Below are positions 61,578-64,000 of a DNA stretch of 64,000 bases, one piece after another. The position numbers were made by a program, and so were the translations under genes. Within the stretch, counting starts at the first letter, position 1. Each line of letters starts with the position of its first letter. A model generated the notes under the pieces. It was not told where the DNA came from. It ran no database searches and saw only the letters and a list, made by a program, of their open reading frames with translations. The DNA lies in NCBI RefSeq assembly GCF_003336875.1, contig NZ_QGNJ01000006.1, positions 238,899 to 302,898 on the forward strand, written 5' to 3'. Source of the stretch: Oleisolibacter albus (GTDB lineage: Bacteria > Pseudomonadota > Alphaproteobacteria > Azospirillales > Azospirillaceae).

Positions 61578-62753
61578 TCACCCGTCCGACAGGTCCAGAT
61601 CGAACAGGTCCAGATCCACCCCCTCCGCCCCGTGCAGCCGTGCCGGTGCCGGGCTGTCATAAGCCACCAGCAGCCGCACCCGGCCATCCGCGCCGGGCAG
61701 CAGGGCGATGCCCTCGGCATGGTCCTCGCCCCGCCCATAGGGCAGCTCCATGATCCGGTGCAGCCGGCTGCGCGGCAGCACCTGCTCCTCCGTCGCCCGC
61801 ACGGCCCCCGGCCAGCGCCAGAGTGACACCGGCCCGTCAAGATCCATGGTCGGACCGGCCAGGATCAGCAGGTCGTCCCCGCACAGCTTGAGGTCGCGGA
61901 TGCCCAGCCCGTCCAGATCGAGGAAATGCTTGCGGTAGGGCTGATCGTCCGGGCCGACGGGCGTCAGCGTCAGCCGGCCCTTCCCACCCTCCGCCACAAC
62001 CAGATCCAGCAGCGTGGCCCAGCCGCGCAGCACCGGCCCGCGGCAGCCCAGCCACAGCCGGTCGCCGCGGGCGGCCAGCCCCTCCACGTCGAAGCCGTTC
62101 TCCTTGGCCGGCACTTCCAGGAAGCGGCCCAGATGCACGTCCCGGCGCAGCGCCTTGGTCAGGGCATTGCCGCCCTTGGCCGACAGTTTCAGGCAGGCGG
62201 CCCGGCGCTTCCGCCCGGCGATGACGGCCTTGCGCACCAGATCATGCCCGGCCTCCCTGACCCCGTCGGTGTCCATCGGGGTGCAGGGCACCGGGGCACA
62301 GGGGATACGGCCCAGCAGGAAGCGGTTGGGGTCCTCGCGCACCGTGGTCAGCCGCTCCAGGCAGGCGGGACCGTCATGCTCGTCCGGCTTCGGCTTGCGC
62401 CGCGCCCGGCTCATGGAGCCGGTGACCCAGAAATAGCCGGTGCTGTCGTCATAGCAGGCGCCCTCGATATCCACCTCGCCATGCCCGTCCCCCTGCCCCG
62501 GCGGTGCATCCTCCTCCGGCGTCACCGGCAGGTCGAAGAAGGCCGACAGCCGCTCCGGCCGGTGGCCGCCATAGCTGCGGCCGCCATCGCCGCTGTGCAG
62601 CCGCTCGATGGTGGCCGTCTCGTCGGAGGCGACGAACAAGGTCTGTCCCACCGGCTCGACCATCGACAGATCCATGCGCACATCCTTCTCCGCCGTCAGC
62701 CCCCGGCGCGGCGGCAAACGCAGGCGGACGGTGGCAACGGGCGTGGCTGGCAT
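61578..62753 (-). CDS. DUF3616 domain protein
   Basis: 391 residues, nearly all in the DUF3616 family. Repeated beta-strand patterns (GLAARGDRLWLGCRGPVLRG, LGIRDLKLCGDDLLILAG, YGRGEDHAEGIALL) suggest a beta-propeller-like fold. FDVEGLA and VDIEGACYD are repeated Glu-Gly elements typical of esterase-like propellers. There is no signal peptide. The function is not established in the family. It is the only gene on this strand between the small peptide and the broken peptidase gene. Confidence 0.7.
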   Translation of the reverse strand: MPATPVATVRLRLPPRRGLTAEKDVRMDLSMVEPVGQTLFVASDETATIERLHSGDGGRSYGGHRPERLSAFFDLPVTPEEDAPPGQGDGHGEVDIEGACYDDSTGYFWVTGSMSRARRKPKPDEHDGPACLERLTTVREDPNRFLLGRIPCAPVPCTPMDTDGVREAGHDLVRKAVIAGRKRRAACLKLSAKGGNALTKALRRDVHLGRFLEVPAKENGFDVEGLAARGDRLWLGCRGPVLRGWATLLDLVVAEGGKGRLTLTPVGPDDQPYRKHFLDLDGLGIRDLKLCGDDLLILAGPTMDLDGPVSLWRWPGAVRATEEQVLPRSRLHRIMELPYGRGEDHAEGIALLPGADGRVRLLVAYDSPAPARLHGAEGVDLDLFDLDLSDG

Positions 62754-62788
62754 GGTGGCTCCTTGGGGTCAGAGATGATCTCCCGCCG

Positions 62789-63883
62789 TCATGATGCAGG
62801 AACAGGCGCACGGACGCCAAGCCGCTGCCTGATCTGCTCATAGATTTGCACGACGCCCGGCATCTGGAGGGTCACGGCCATGCCGAACGGGATCGGATCA
62901 TCCTCGAACCCCGGCAGGTCCGGTTCGCGCTGGATGACGATGGGGCAGGTCATGTCTGGGGTGACCGCCGGTGCCCTGACGCCGGTCCACCAACGGGATA
63001 TCGTGGTGCCACGGTGGGCTTGGTTGTCATCGGGCTGGCTGCTATCCGCGGCCAGGGCGAGGGAGCCCAGGTCTTCCGGTTTCACGATGCGCAATCGGAC
63101 GGCCCGGTAACGCTGGGTCCCCGGCCGGATGGGGGCGAACCATGCCAGGGTGGCTGACAGTGCGTGGGGCAGGGCTTTGCCGCCAATACAGGCGGGGATC
63201 GGCACCTCGACACGCAGGGCCTGTTCCGGCCCGATCTCCCCGGTTGCCCAGAAGGTGGCACGATCCGCTGCACAGGCGACCGCGACATCGGGGTCAACGG
63301 CGCCATAGCCGAGGTAACGGCGGATATTGTCCTTCTGTCTTATGTGCTGCCGATTGTCCGCCGGCCCGACGACACCCTTGATATAGGCCGCAGCCGCGTC
63401 ATCCCAATCGGCCGGGTGGACCAGGAGGGCCTTCAAGACCAAGGCGCGCTGTCGTCTGGACAGTCGCAGGAAGGCGGCGCCATAGGTTGCCTCAAGGGCA
63501 TCATGGATGCGGTGCGCGGTTCGCGATGCCAGGGCTGTTGCGCCGCTGGTGGCGCCGGACGCGCCAACGGCTGCCAGGTTGGGACCGGTCGGTGGGGCGG
63601 CGACCTTCAGGCCGAACGCGGCCATGGGGCGGCTCGGCCTTGCACCAACGTCGCTTTTGGGGATGACCAACAAGTGCTCACGTCCTCCAGGCATCAGGAT
63701 GTCGGGCTTGGTGGCATTGCTGAAGCCCGGTCCCAGCCGGCTTGACGGGTTTGACAAGGGGATGCCCGGATAGGCAAAGAACAAGGACCCGCCGGGCATG
63801 GGGGCATTGGCGGGCACGTCATCATGGTTTAAGGCGCCGACGGTGATCCCGTTCACCGTCTCCGCCGGCGACAGGGAGGGTGT
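62789..63883 (-). pseudogene. Subtilisin-like (S8) peptidase, 5' end removed by an IS element
   Basis: The frame continues to an ATG at 63949, but that start and about the first 21 codons belong to the insertion sequence end. The peptidase sequence begins near SLSPAETVNGITVGA, a pattern of the second half of subtilisin-like peptidases. The serine motif GATSGATALASRTAHRI is present (about residues 130-146 of the frame), followed by a C-terminal domain of about 220 residues. The catalytic Asp and His normally lie upstream of this point and are missing, so the product cannot be active unless restored. The remaining part shows no stop or frameshift, suggesting recent interruption. Confidence 0.7.
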
Positions 63884-64000
63884 CAGATCTTTTGTGTAAA
63901 TGAGCGGCCCCGTGGGATCCTGTTTCACAAGGAGACCACGGAATGCCAATTGACGACGAGATCATAGAAAAGCTGCTGGCTGGCTACGAGAAGCCGGAAG
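63884..64000 (+). mobile_element. Left end of an IS256-family insertion sequence (partial)
   Basis: The left end is placed near GATCTTTTGTGTAAATGAGC (from about 63886), which has the TTTTGTGTAAAT pattern of IS256-group termini; the boundary is good to about ten bases. The rest of the element, its right terminus and the target duplication lie beyond the window. It is inserted in a subtilisin-like gene. Confidence 0.7.
63943..64000 (+). CDS. IS256-type transposase (3' partial)
   Basis: An ATG at 63943 follows AGGAGA at 63929-63934. The 19 visible residues, MPIDDEIIEKLLAGYEKPE, match the start of IS256-family transposases (usually continuing DLIGENGLLKQLTK). The catalytic DDE region lies outside the window. 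Gene and element orientation are both plus. Confidence 0.75.
   Translation, partial: MPIDDEIIEKLLAGYEKPE

Noticed and set aside
63884..63949. The ATG at 63949 as the true start of the peptidase gene
   Set aside because: The first codons lie within the IS end and have no peptidase similarity. The catalytic Asp and His would be absent.

Overview
This window reads as chromosomal DNA of a very GC-rich alphaproteobacterium. The guess of Rhodospirillales/Azospirillaceae rests on the ctaC-ctaD-ctaB-ctaG-ctaE-surf1 oxidase cluster, the thrC-M16 peptidase-GNAT cluster, the sphingomonad/Caulobacter-style TonB receptor and the base composition; no rRNA marker is present. Genes are dense, with many 1-4 base ATGA/TGATG overlaps. 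No tRNA, rRNA, CRISPR array or prophage was seen.

Region A (1-17256, all + strand) is the most unusual part. It is one polycistronic block combining two modules that are normally described separately: a SrfA-SrfB-SrfC module (membrane-anchored SrfA, an Hsp70/actin-fold SrfB, a P-loop GTPase-like SrfC) plus a second, vWA-bearing SrfA-like protein, and a module that mirrors, in reverse order, the TagQRST-PpkA signalling genes of type VI secretion (vWA protein like the non-kinase part of PpkA, ABC ATPase, FtsX-like permease, periplasmic SUMF1-fold protein, outer-membrane-type lipoproteins). A Sel1-type membrane protein, a second lipoprotein and a periplasmic trypsin-like protease complete it. 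No secretion-apparatus gene is visible. I infer a stand-alone envelope-spanning system in which periplasmic sensing is coupled to cytoplasmic ATPase/GTPase partners.

Region B (17312-31657) covers nutrient acquisition: metE behind a cobalamin riboswitch; a phn-type LysR regulator divergent from a 2-aminoethylphosphonate-type ABC transporter; a DeoR-type regulator divergent from a TonB-dependent receptor and a Tat-exported phospholipase C. A good PHO box precedes the receptor, so this looks like a phosphorus-scavenging block. A SafE/TauE-like protein ends the region.

Region C (31935-41638): a split chromate transporter, a peroxiredoxin, YqgE/AlgH, a two-gene orphan cassette bracketed by intergenic repeats, then GNAT-M16-thrC, an uncharacterised membrane/coiled-coil pair and an O-methyltransferase.

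Region D (41720-54027): a LysR regulator, tandem M32 carboxypeptidases, surf1 and the complete aa3-type oxidase operon, including a 47-residue membrane protein, then tldD on the opposite strand.

Region E (54263-64000): a putative Vps62/aerolysin-like pore-forming protein, a Cache-HAMP-MCP-CZB chemoreceptor, pmbA (the tldD partner), a methyltransferase, an exported histidine phosphatase, a small membrane peptide, a DUF3616 protein, and a subtilase gene broken by an IS256-type element whose transposase start lies at the window edge.
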